A stretch of DNA of 64,000 bases from Marinoscillum sp. MHG1-6. GTDB taxonomy: Bacteria > Bacteroidota > Bacteroidia > Cytophagales > Cyclobacteriaceae. The stretch's first letter is position 1. Each line of letters starts with the position of its first letter. Below, piece by piece: positions 43,857 to 51,547 of this stretch. The stretch spans positions 124,001 to 188,000 of the forward strand of contig NZ_JAMZMI010000002.1 in assembly GCF_024714475.1 (NCBI RefSeq), in the 5' to 3' direction. The notes under the pieces are model-generated. The model ran no database searches, was not told where the DNA came from, and worked only from the letters and a program-made list of their open reading frames with translations. The position numbers and the translations under genes are program-made.

Positions 43857-43865
43857 AAAACTTTC

Positions 43866-45554
43866 TTATCTTTTTGCAAACCTCGATTTTAATTTATCGA
43901 TCCAAATATTGTAAAAATCAACCTCAAACAACCTGGCGTCGATTCTGGCCTGTCTTAGGAAGAACAAGCCAAAAGGCAAAAGTACTACATTCCCCAGCCA
44001 GGCGGCAACCACCGGATTTAACAATCCTTCGTTGGCCCATTTATAACACATGATCGAAGTCACATAGTAGCTCAAAAAGAAAGCAATAGATATAATCACC
44101 GGAACACCTAGTCCTCCCTTCTTAATGATAGCCCCCAATGGAGCCCCTATCAAAAACATAACAATACACGCCACCGCCTGACTGTATTTCTTATGCTTCT
44201 CAATGGTGTATTTACTGATATCTCTATGAAGGTTGTACAATCGAATTTTGGTGCTCCCCAAATTCACCTTGACATTCTGGGCATTGTTCTTCGCAAACAG
44301 CAAAATATCATGATCCTTAGACTTTTGAAAGCTGTCCAGATAGGCCCAATCTTTAACTGATTCTGCTTTAACAGAATCTGCTACTTTCTTATCCAGAACA
44401 ATCGAACTGGCCAGTGAATCCTCAACTGCCAGTGAATCTTGTGCTAAAAGTGAATCTTCCGCCACGCGCATTGAATCCGCCAGTTCCCTGGCTGCAAGGA
44501 TTTTTGGCTTTCTATCAACTATGACTGATCTGATCGGTTTGTCCTGCATAAAGTCCGGCATCAATCCTGCAGTCATCAAAATTGATTCCCCAAGTGCCTG
44601 TCGAGCACTATCCCGCTTTTCCTCAACTTTAAAAATATCCTGGAGCTTTTTGCCTCGATCGTTAAAGAAGTACTTATATGAAGGCCAAATATTCGCGAAC
44701 ATTCCTCGCCCTGTCTGAACCGCCACAATTTTTAACGAATCAATATCCGAGTTAAGTTGCTTGAGGTTTTTCATTTGGCGGTTGTTCTGAAACAACTCCT
44801 CTTTTGTACGTTGCAAATCGAAACTGGACAGGTTAAATACAATGTCCATCTTTTCAAACTTGGATCTGAACAACTGATCGATCGTTTCCCGCTTCTTTTC
44901 TTCTTCCATGAAGTAGTACCCATCAAACAGCTCCAACTTTAGATACTTCTCATTGAGAATGGTATACATCAGACTCGAATCAGCCAGAATCACCCGCTTA
45001 TTACCGTTTCCGGTTGTATGATCGTAGATCATAACATCCTTTAAAGTCTTATTGTCTGGTAGTTTCTCTTTGGCATAGATACTGTAATCCGGAATCTCAT
45101 CGTAAAACACCCCTGCTGTTATGTTCAAAGCTGCTTTCTTTTGCTTAATATCATAAAGCAGGCTATAAGCTTTCAGGTTGACTGAGGGGACTACATAATT
45201 ATTAAAGTTGAAAGCCAGATAGGCAAGCACAACCACAAAAAGCAATACGGGTTGAAGGGCTCTTACGAGGGATATACCGGCACTTTTAATAGCAGTCAGC
45301 TCAAACTTCTCACCTAGATTCCCAAAGGTCATCAGCGATGAAACCAATACCCCAAGAGGTAAGGCGACTTGCAACATATTAAGGCTGAAGTAAAACAAGA
45401 GTTCCGCAAATACCGCAAACCCTAGATTCTTGCCCACGAGATCATCGAAATACTTCATCATGTACTGAATGAGCAGTACAAACGTGGCAAGCCCTGTAGT
45501 CAGCAGGAATGGGCCAATAAAAGAGCCTATTATAAATCTGTCGAGTTTTCTCAT
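43866..45554 (-). CDS. LptF/LptG (YjgP/YjgQ) family lipopolysaccharide export permease
   Basis: Starting at MRKLDRFIIGSFIGPF (45554), this is a 562-residue permease; a longer frame to 45629 would overlap nothing and lacks family similarity. Three membrane helices at the N terminus hold the LptF/G coupling region EKFELTAIKSAGIS. A large periplasmic beta-jellyroll domain follows, with a long Ser/Asp-rich insertion (about 310-420, LADSMRVAEDSLLAQDSLAVEDSL). Three final helices end the protein. It is expected to pull LPS from the inner membrane as part of LptB2FG. The insertion is longer than in proteobacterial homologues, as usual in Bacteroidota. Confidence 0.92.
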   Translation of the reverse strand: MRKLDRFIIGSFIGPFLLTTGLATFVLLIQYMMKYFDDLVGKNLGFAVFAELLFYFSLNMLQVALPLGVLVSSLMTFGNLGEKFELTAIKSAGISLVRALQPVLLFVVVLAYLAFNFNNYVVPSVNLKAYSLLYDIKQKKAALNITAGVFYDEIPDYSIYAKEKLPDNKTLKDVMIYDHTTGNGNKRVILADSSLMYTILNEKYLKLELFDGYYFMEEEKKRETIDQLFRSKFEKMDIVFNLSSFDLQRTKEELFQNNRQMKNLKQLNSDIDSLKIVAVQTGRGMFANIWPSYKYFFNDRGKKLQDIFKVEEKRDSARQALGESILMTAGLMPDFMQDKPIRSVIVDRKPKILAARELADSMRVAEDSLLAQDSLAVEDSLASSIVLDKKVADSVKAESVKDWAYLDSFQKSKDHDILLFAKNNAQNVKVNLGSTKIRLYNLHRDISKYTIEKHKKYSQAVACIVMFLIGAPLGAIIKKGGLGVPVIISIAFFLSYYVTSIMCYKWANEGLLNPVVAAWLGNVVLLPFGLFFLRQARIDARLFEVDFYNIWIDKLKSRFAKR

Positions 45555-45615
45555 CCAGACACAAAGATGGAGAATGTGAGTGTGTAACGAGAAGGGTAAT
45601 AGAAAAAGTATTACA

Positions 45616-45999
45616 TCAACCGCCCACAATTTCCTTCAGGTCATGAACCAGGCTCTCATAGAGCTCCTGAAGTTCATCCTGATCTATCTCAGAATAGTCG
45701 CTAATTCGGATAAACACTTCCTGGGTGAGGTCGTTCATCTCAAGTCGAAATTCAATGTAAGGTGGCTCATCGTCATCTTCACCGTCAAATTCAAAACGAG
45801 CAAATGAATTGACCCGGCTTCCAACCATTTTGGCCTTGTTCTCATCGCCATCCCATATGAATGTGTATTGTTTGTCTTCGTTAATATTCACATCATCCGC
45901 AAACCACTGAGACAAACCCGATGCTGTACTGATATAAGGGTACAACATTTTTTTAGACGCATTGATTGGGTATTCGCCGACAAATAACTCCTTAGCCAT
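45616..45999 (-). CDS. START-like/AHSA1-fold protein
   Basis: This 127-residue cytoplasmic protein starts at MAKELFVGEYP (45999). A longer start three codons upstream is less likely. The pattern FVGEYPINASKKMLYPYIST..GLSQWFADDV plus a highly acidic DGEDDDEP turn and alternating strands fits a small SRPBCC/START-like domain seen in Bacteroidota. It lies just upstream of the LptF/G gene on the same strand, 61 bases apart. Function is unknown. Confidence 0.85.
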   Translation of the reverse strand: MAKELFVGEYPINASKKMLYPYISTASGLSQWFADDVNINEDKQYTFIWDGDENKAKMVGSRVNSFARFEFDGEDDDEPPYIEFRLEMNDLTQEVFIRISDYSEIDQDELQELYESLVHDLKEIVGG

Positions 46000-46072
46000 G
46001 AAAATCAATTTTAGGATAAGGTAAAAAAAAAATTCAAATGCACAATATGCTAGGTTAAAAAAGAAAACTTTT

Positions 46073-46080
46073 TAGATTTG
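46073..46080 (+). promoter_or_regulatory. possible -7 element for the tRNA-Met locus
   Basis: TAGATTTG fits TAnnTTTG. A transcript starting near 46087 would run through the degenerate tRNA copies into the intact tRNA. No good -33 element is seen, so confidence is modest. Confidence 0.4.
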
Positions 46081-46197
46081 CACTCCTTTTCAGGGAGGGC
46101 GAGCTAAGTCAAGCGGATTTAGCCAAATCAATGGGTACTTGAAGCGTTGGATTCATGGTCCTTCAAGGAGAAAAAGCTCTCCAAAACTGAAAGATAT

Positions 46198-46280
46198 GGC
46201 GAGGTAGCTCAGGCTGCGCGCCCCGAATGGTTAGAGCGTCGGACATAGGACCTAAACAAACTAACCTGGAGGCCGGGAGT
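46198..46280 (+). pseudogene. degenerate tRNA-Met copy with two insertions and no 3' end
   Basis: The acceptor and D-arm start GGCGAGGTAGCTCAG is identical to the intact tRNA. It is followed by a 14-base insertion (GCTGCGCGCCCCGA), then ATGGTTAGAGCGTCGGA exactly as in the intact copy. The anticodon loop is replaced by a longer A-rich stretch, and a GGAGG-CGGG-GTTC remnant of the T arm follows. The 3' T-arm strand and acceptor strand are missing. The leader CTCCAAAA-TGAAAGATAT before it is also duplicated before the intact gene, 104 bases downstream. Confidence 0.8.
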
Positions 46281-46301
46281 TCTCCAAAAATTGAAAGATA
46301 T

Positions 46302-46375
46302 GGCGAGGTAGCTCAGATGGTTAGAGCGTCGGATTCATAACCCGGAGGTCGGGGGTTCAATTCCCCCCCTCGCTA
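46302..46375 (+). tRNA. tRNA-Met (anticodon CAT)
   Basis: GGCGAGG pairs with CCTCGCT (G-U at the end). The D arm is GCTC...GAGC, the anticodon loop is TTCATAA, and the T arm GGGGG-TTCAATT-CCCCC is clear; the discriminator is A and CCA is not encoded. The G1-U72 pair differs from the C1xA72 mismatch of initiators, so it is probably an elongator. A lysidine-modified tRNA-Ile2, which also has a CAT gene anticodon, cannot be fully excluded. Confidence 0.92.
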
Positions 46376-46385
46376 CTTGAAAATC

Positions 46386-46417
46386 AAGCAGTCTCAAAAA
46401 TGTGACTGCTTTTTTCA
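46386..46417 (+). terminator. intrinsic terminator after tRNA-Met
   Basis: AAGCAGTC (46386-46393) pairs with GACTGCTT (46404-46411), followed by a T run. It closes the tRNA transcript 10 bases after the mature 3' end. Confidence 0.85.
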
Positions 46418-46683
46418 TTTATGGGGTAAAAGTTCATTGAATCAAAATTTTCATAGACTCACTCCTCAACCTCTATACGCATGCTGATCCAACGCATCAT
46501 CGATTTATTTTCGCATAACTTCATGCAAAGACTCCCCCCAGGTTATTCAACACCACATAATTTGCGCGCCTAATTTGGAAGAAAGCCAAAAACCCTCTCG
46601 ACTATCTTTATCTATTTTTCCCAAATTCAACTTCGTCCAAGTTAAAAAGGTTCAGCTCTGATATTTTTAAGGATTTGTAATAA
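46418..46683. other. 266-base gap between tRNA-Met and the utilisation locus
   Basis: No coding frame or clear structure is seen apart from short A/T-rich stretches. It marks the step from housekeeping genes to the sulfated-glycan locus. The ROK gene stop (46684) is directly at its right edge, with no obvious terminator for the leftward locus here. Confidence 0.5.
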
Positions 46684-47610
46684 TTACTTAAGATGTGGGA
46701 GCAATGGATAAATTCGTTCGAAATAACCAGGTTCAATCAGCCGACTTGCCCCTATAAGGGCGGCTTCTTCAAAAAGCGCTGTAGTCACAATTTTCAATTC
46801 AGACTTGTTGGTGGCCTTTTGCATACTAGGCCCAAAGTATTCAAAAGCACGGGAAATATTTCCCCCGATCACGACACAATCAGGTTCAAAAACTTTGATC
46901 CAAGGTGCCAAACACTCTGCCAATCTAAGACCAAAATCCTCCATCGCCGACCTGGCCGTTTCATCCACCATCACAAGTTCTGCAATCTCCTTAACTGTAG
47001 CCACCTTATGACCGGATTGGGCCTCATACCTTGCAATCAAGCCACGAGAGGAGAAGTAATCTTCCACGGTTCCATCACGAAAAGGTAGGTGCCAAAGACA
47101 TCCATTTTCCGGCACCTTTTCTCCGTTAACAACCGGCAAACCATCAGTAATAAAGGCAGAACCAAGCCCTGTACCAAGTGTGAGGGCGATTGAGGAAGCG
47201 TATAACTTGCTAGCGCCGCAGACATCCTCACCCATCCCATAAGCCGTGGCATCATTAATAAATCTAATCGGATAATCGGCAGACAATGATTCACTGAGAA
47301 GTTGACCAATATCCCTCCCACAGGTTGATCCGTATTTACCATTTGATCCATCGAGGAGTGAAATTCCATTTAAATAATCGAATGGACCTGGGATAGCAAT
47401 CCCAACCCCTGAAATAGTATGACCATTAGTTTTGGCAATGGTATCATTTATGGCTTCCGACCAAGTCGATATGATTTCTCCGATCGGGGCATGACTGTTT
47501 ACAGGTACCCGCGAAAAAGACTCCTTCATGATATAATGAGAGTCAATGTCTACTGCCACGCTAGTAATGTGACTCCCACCTATATCTGCTACAATTGCTA
47601 AATCCAACAT
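46684..47610 (-). CDS. ROK family sugar kinase
   Basis: This 308-residue ROK protein has an ATP phosphate-binding loop ADIGGSHITSV, GVGIAIPGPFDY with substrate contact residues, NDATAYG (catalytic Asp) and LGTGLGSAFI. No DNA-binding domain is present, so it is a kinase rather than a repressor. The Cys-rich zinc motif common in ROK kinases is missing; RDGTVEDYFSSRGL is found where it would be. It likely phosphorylates a monosaccharide (glucose, N-acetylglucosamine, N-acetylmannosamine or similar) released by the locus. It is the last gene of the leftward locus, separated from the beta-helix gene by a terminator. Confidence 0.88.
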   Translation of the reverse strand: MLDLAIVADIGGSHITSVAVDIDSHYIMKESFSRVPVNSHAPIGEIISTWSEAINDTIAKTNGHTISGVGIAIPGPFDYLNGISLLDGSNGKYGSTCGRDIGQLLSESLSADYPIRFINDATAYGMGEDVCGASKLYASSIALTLGTGLGSAFITDGLPVVNGEKVPENGCLWHLPFRDGTVEDYFSSRGLIARYEAQSGHKVATVKEIAELVMVDETARSAMEDFGLRLAECLAPWIKVFEPDCVVIGGNISRAFEYFGPSMQKATNKSELKIVTTALFEEAALIGASRLIEPGYFERIYPLLPHLK

Positions 47611-47629
47611 CTGATGACTACTAGTTTGT

Positions 47630-47668
47630 AAAATATTAAAAGTGGACTTTCAATTAGAAAGCCCACTT
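47630..47668 (-). terminator. terminator after the beta-helix T9SS gene
   Basis: On the minus strand AGTGGGCTTTC (47667-47657) and GAAAGTCCACT (47651-47641) pair across TAATT, with TTTAATATTTT following. It precedes the ROK gene by about 20 bases, so that gene may depend on read-through or a promoter within this gap. Confidence 0.8.
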
Positions 47669-47703
47669 TCGCTCGTCCTCGACAAGCTGCCTTAGTATAT
47701 TGT

Positions 47704-49770
47704 TTATTTCTTAATAAATGGTCTTACGGTTACGTTACCATCGATTTGCATAACCAAAAAGTACTTACCTGTTCTCAAACTGCTTACATCGACCTGTGTC
47801 TGATTTCTACTGAATTGCATCGGAAGCACCCATTTTCTCCCATTTAAATCCAAAACCGAAACTGCCTCTAACCTCATGGTTGCATCGACAGAAATGTTTA
47901 TTTCAGAGATCGTCGGGTTAGGATAAACCTTTAGGTCAAGTTGTTTTGAATTTAAAGCCAATGGAATTGGGTTGATAACTACATTAAAGGTTTCCGATAC
48001 ACTGCCGCCGTTTCCATCACTAGCTGTCACTGTGACGGTCGTTGAACCTAATGCTACTTCTGTCAAAGTCAGGGATGTGCTATCCAGGGAAGCAGTAAGC
48101 ACAGTTTCATCAGCGACTTCTACAACTAGAGTTATTGTGTCCCCATCAGCATCTGAGAAAGTACTGGACAAGTCAATAGTACTCGATGAGAAGCCTTCTT
48201 GAAATTCCTTATCAGAAATAGCGTTTACTACTGTTGGTGCGTTGTTGGTACCAACTGTCACGCTGAAGCTCTCCGAAACAGTATCTTCCTCATCATATGC
48301 TATGACGGTGATCAAAGTTGTTCCTGTCCCCACCTCAGTAATGGTCAGCGTATTTGCGGACAAGTTTGCACTCACAACGTTAGTATTTTCGACATCTACA
48401 TCTATCGTCAGCGGATCACCATCGGGATCAGAGAAAAGGCCAGTTATATCCACTTCGTGAGAAGTGAATCCAACATCAAATACTAAGTCACCCAATGTAG
48501 ACTCAACCACAGGCGGATTGTTCGGAACATATTCAGTTGCGCCCGCATCCGGCGATCCGTCACGATTTGTTCCTACCGCATCAGTCGTTGGCAGGGTAAT
48601 ACCGGTCGATACAGTACAATAGTCAATAGCACTAGCCCCTTTCACTAACGGGAACACTTGTACATTGCCACCCTCATCAGATAGGGTCGATGCTATACCA
48701 ATAAATGTTGCGGTCTTTCCGGTTGAGTTGTTATTTGCCTCATCATTAACCAAGGTAGGTACATTTTCCAATCCTCCAAAAATGTTATTGATTGCTGCGG
48801 TTGTATTGGTGTTAGCGAAATTTAAGGCCTTCTCCGCAATATCGTCTGCACTAACAACAATTGAGTTGTAAATACTGAAGTTGTTTAGGGAACCATCAAC
48901 ACCGGTAAATTGAATACCATTTTTTAGTGCCGATGAGTGAACGTTCTTATATAAAGTGGAATGAACCAGTTGTAGTGTAACATTGCCGCTGGTGTTGTCA
49001 CCTAACCACAACACGCTCTTTGACCAAATGGCCCCTCCGCCATTACCACTGGTTCCGCTTGAGGAGGTATTATTCGAAATGGTGGTATTTTCCAGATACA
49101 CACTTATTTGGTTATTATCACCGAAGCCTTTGTTTCCATTGATATATATACCTCCCCCATTTCTACCGATATTTCCATCCACCAACGAACGAAAAAATTT
49201 AACATCACTGTCGGTTGCTACTCCATTATTCGGAGCCAAAATAATACCCCCGCCATCCAACGATGAAGTATTGTTAATAATAGAACATTCAATTATATCC
49301 ACATCCGAACCTGCCGCACTAAAACCACCACCATTTTTATCTGTACTGTTTTGCTCAATGATCAAATTGTTCAGTGTCAATTTGCCGAGAATCTTATCTA
49401 CAGAAATGCCACCTCCATTCTCAGTAGCTTTTCCGTATCTTATTCCGAGGTTTTCAATTGTCACATTGATTGTCTCCAAAGGGTCAGCAATAGTAATCAC
49501 CCTACCGCTTGCTGTTCCTGCAGTTTCTGCTGCCTGAATGATGTCAGTTGCAGGATCTGTTCCTCTTAATGTGATGCTTTTGTCGCTAATTGAAATCGTC
49601 TCAGTGTGTATGCCCGTGATATCAATCACATCGCCATTTGTAGCAGCTGTAATAGCTGCAGAAATCGAACCATAGCCTGTACCATTGATTTCAACTGTCT
49701 GTCCATATGACAAGACAACCAAGACAAGAGCAAGGGTGAAGAAGAGTGTTCTGGTAAAAAAGGAATTCAT
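47704..49770 (-). CDS. T9SS-exported parallel beta-helix protein with two Ig/cadherin-like domains
   Basis: This 688-residue protein has a signal peptide (1-23, ending LSYGQ). A right-handed parallel beta-helix (about 25-410) opens with YGSISAAITAATNGDVIDI and carries repeated ENGGGI/NGGG turns. Two Ig-like domains (about 415-600; DPDGDPLTIDV, DADGDTITLVV) come next, and the end is a type IX sorting domain (about 615-688, YPNPTISEINI). The helix is closely related to residues 815-1170 of the 1385-residue protein in the same locus. Such helices occur in polysaccharide lyases and glycan-binding proteins, but I cannot identify catalytic residues. Confidence 0.88.
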   Translation of the reverse strand: MNSFFTRTLFFTLALVLVVLSYGQTVEINGTGYGSISAAITAATNGDVIDITGIHTETISISDKSITLRGTDPATDIIQAAETAGTASGRVITIADPLETINVTIENLGIRYGKATENGGGISVDKILGKLTLNNLIIEQNSTDKNGGGFSAAGSDVDIIECSIINNTSSLDGGGIILAPNNGVATDSDVKFFRSLVDGNIGRNGGGIYINGNKGFGDNNQISVYLENTTISNNTSSSGTSGNGGGAIWSKSVLWLGDNTSGNVTLQLVHSTLYKNVHSSALKNGIQFTGVDGSLNNFSIYNSIVVSADDIAEKALNFANTNTTAAINNIFGGLENVPTLVNDEANNNSTGKTATFIGIASTLSDEGGNVQVFPLVKGASAIDYCTVSTGITLPTTDAVGTNRDGSPDAGATEYVPNNPPVVESTLGDLVFDVGFTSHEVDITGLFSDPDGDPLTIDVDVENTNVVSANLSANTLTITEVGTGTTLITVIAYDEEDTVSESFSVTVGTNNAPTVVNAISDKEFQEGFSSSTIDLSSTFSDADGDTITLVVEVADETVLTASLDSTSLTLTEVALGSTTVTVTASDGNGGSVSETFNVVINPIPLALNSKQLDLKVYPNPTISEINISVDATMRLEAVSVLDLNGRKWVLPMQFSRNQTQVDVSSLRTGKYFLVMQIDGNVTVRPFIKK

Positions 49771-49941
49771 AATTTTCTAGAGTTAATGCTGACTCAAAAT
49801 TCCAAAACAGCTCCTTCTTCTACGTTTAAACCCTGATCAAAAACCTTTAAATATTGGTTATTAAGGCCCTAGAGAGTGGTTTTCGTGTTTGATTAGTAAA
49901 AACCCAAATATCACAGAAAGAAAAAGGTCATAGATCACAAA

Positions 49942-51522
49942 TTAGTGATCCCCACCACCTATTATTCCAAAATTGGTCTTAGTCAGGACTCGCATGGAGT
50001 CAAGGGAAATATCATCTTCATATTGCTGCTGAAGTTTTTGAAGTTCCGATTTTAACTGATCGATCAAATCGGCATACTCTGGATTTCCATAAACATTATT
50101 CAACTCATCGGGATCTTGTTTTAGATCATAGAATTCCCAAATATCAATGTCGTAATAGAAATGGATGAGTTTATACCTTTCATTTCGGATTCCATAATGG
50201 GGTTGTACATGGTGCCAGAATGGATATTCATAATAATGATAATAAGTTGCTTCACGCCAGTCTGAATTGCGTCCTTCAATTAGATTCGCTCTGAAGCTTT
50301 TCCCCTGAACTTCATCGGGTGACGGAATGCCCGCAAAATCCAGTAGCGTAGGCGCAAAATCAACATTCGTAATTAGGTCATGGTTGACCGATGCTGCAGG
50401 AATGACACCGGGATACCTCATTATGAATGGCATCCGAAGTGATGGTTCGTACATAAATCGTTTATCGTACCAACCGTGATCACCCAAATAGAAGCCCTGA
50501 TCAGATGTATAAATGACAATGGTATTTTCGGCCAATCCTTTTTCATCCAAATAATCCAGTACACGCCCAATTTGATCGTCTACGGATCGGACACAGGCGA
50601 GATAATCCTTGATATATCGCTGGTACTTCCATTCTCTCGCCTCCTGTATCGTCATAGTATCGTTGGGTAACCACCCCACTCCAGTCCCTCGTTTGTACCC
50701 CATCTCTCCCCATCTGCTTAGTGCAAGTGAGTCAGTGATCGTATCTGGGGGTGAAATTTTCATGTCCCGTGGATCGAAATTATCCATGGTCATATCCGTA
50801 TCACCCGCTGTCAGCTCCCGACCCTCGTAATTATCCCAAAATGTCCTAGGAATTGGCATGGTTATGTCCTCAAACAAATCCATATATTTCTCCTCAGGCT
50901 GCCATTTTCTGTGGGGGGCTTTGAATTGTAACATCATCATAAAAGGCTGACCAGTTTGGACAGACCTCTGTTCCAGCCAATTAATTGCAAAGTTTGCTGT
51001 GAGGGTCGTAGCGTAGCCTTTCTCTACCTTATTGACACCATTCTCATTGTAAATTGGGTCGTAATAGGTGCCTTGCTGCCCCTGGTTATTGTGATATTTG
51101 TAATAATCAAAGCCTACCGGCTCTGTCCCCAGATGCCATTTTCCGAAAAGTGCGGTTTGGTAACCGTTCTGTTGAAAGGCCCACGGAAAAGTCCACTGCG
51201 TGGAGTCAAATTTTCCACCTAAATGATTCTTATAATAGCCATTTAGATGGCTGAATTTTCCGGTCAGGATGGTAGCCCTGCTCGGACCACAAATGGCATT
51301 CGTACAAAACACATTTTGAAGTAAAGCACCCTCCTTCGCCAGTCGATCAATGTTAGGGGTTGGAGCAATTTCATCATAAATCCCGCCATAAGCTGAAATA
51401 GCATGGGAAGCATGGTCATCAGTCATAATGAACAGAATGTTTGGCTTAGTTGGTTTAGTAACTTCCTGGCAGGACCAAACAAGCATTGATATAACGACCA
51501 GAAACTTTAAAAATCGGCTCAT
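49942..51522 (-). CDS. lipoprotein sulfatase (CGPSR type)
   Basis: A 526-residue S1-type sulfatase that removes sulfate esters from a glycan. A short signal ends in a lipobox with Cys18 (LVWSC), so it is probably membrane-anchored. The formylglycine signature is CGPSR (78-82, followed by ATILTG), with metal-binding DD in IMTDDHA (about 33-38), GKWHLG, and DQGFYLGDHGWYDKR. The ISAYGGIYDEIAPTPNIDRLA region resembles enzymes acting on 6-sulfated N-acetylglucosamine, a tentative assignment. The formylglycine-generating enzyme is not in the window. It lies 25 bases after the 607-residue sulfatase. Confidence 0.92.
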   Translation of the reverse strand: MSRFLKFLVVISMLVWSCQEVTKPTKPNILFIMTDDHASHAISAYGGIYDEIAPTPNIDRLAKEGALLQNVFCTNAICGPSRATILTGKFSHLNGYYKNHLGGKFDSTQWTFPWAFQQNGYQTALFGKWHLGTEPVGFDYYKYHNNQGQQGTYYDPIYNENGVNKVEKGYATTLTANFAINWLEQRSVQTGQPFMMMLQFKAPHRKWQPEEKYMDLFEDITMPIPRTFWDNYEGRELTAGDTDMTMDNFDPRDMKISPPDTITDSLALSRWGEMGYKRGTGVGWLPNDTMTIQEAREWKYQRYIKDYLACVRSVDDQIGRVLDYLDEKGLAENTIVIYTSDQGFYLGDHGWYDKRFMYEPSLRMPFIMRYPGVIPAASVNHDLITNVDFAPTLLDFAGIPSPDEVQGKSFRANLIEGRNSDWREATYYHYYEYPFWHHVQPHYGIRNERYKLIHFYYDIDIWEFYDLKQDPDELNNVYGNPEYADLIDQLKSELQKLQQQYEDDISLDSMRVLTKTNFGIIGGGDH

Positions 51523-51547
51523 TTGAAATGGGTTTTACTTTATGGAA

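Noticed and set aside
45555..45629. Longer start of the LptF/LptG permease at 45629
   Set aside because: It would add 25 residues with a second hydrophobic stretch and overlap the START-like gene end at 45616; MRKLDRFIIG is the family-like start.
49000..49540. 184-codon frame antisense to the beta-helix gene, with Pro-rich repeats
   Set aside because: The Pro/Leu-rich composition is what the reverse of Gly/Asn-rich beta-helix coding sequence gives; it is a shadow.
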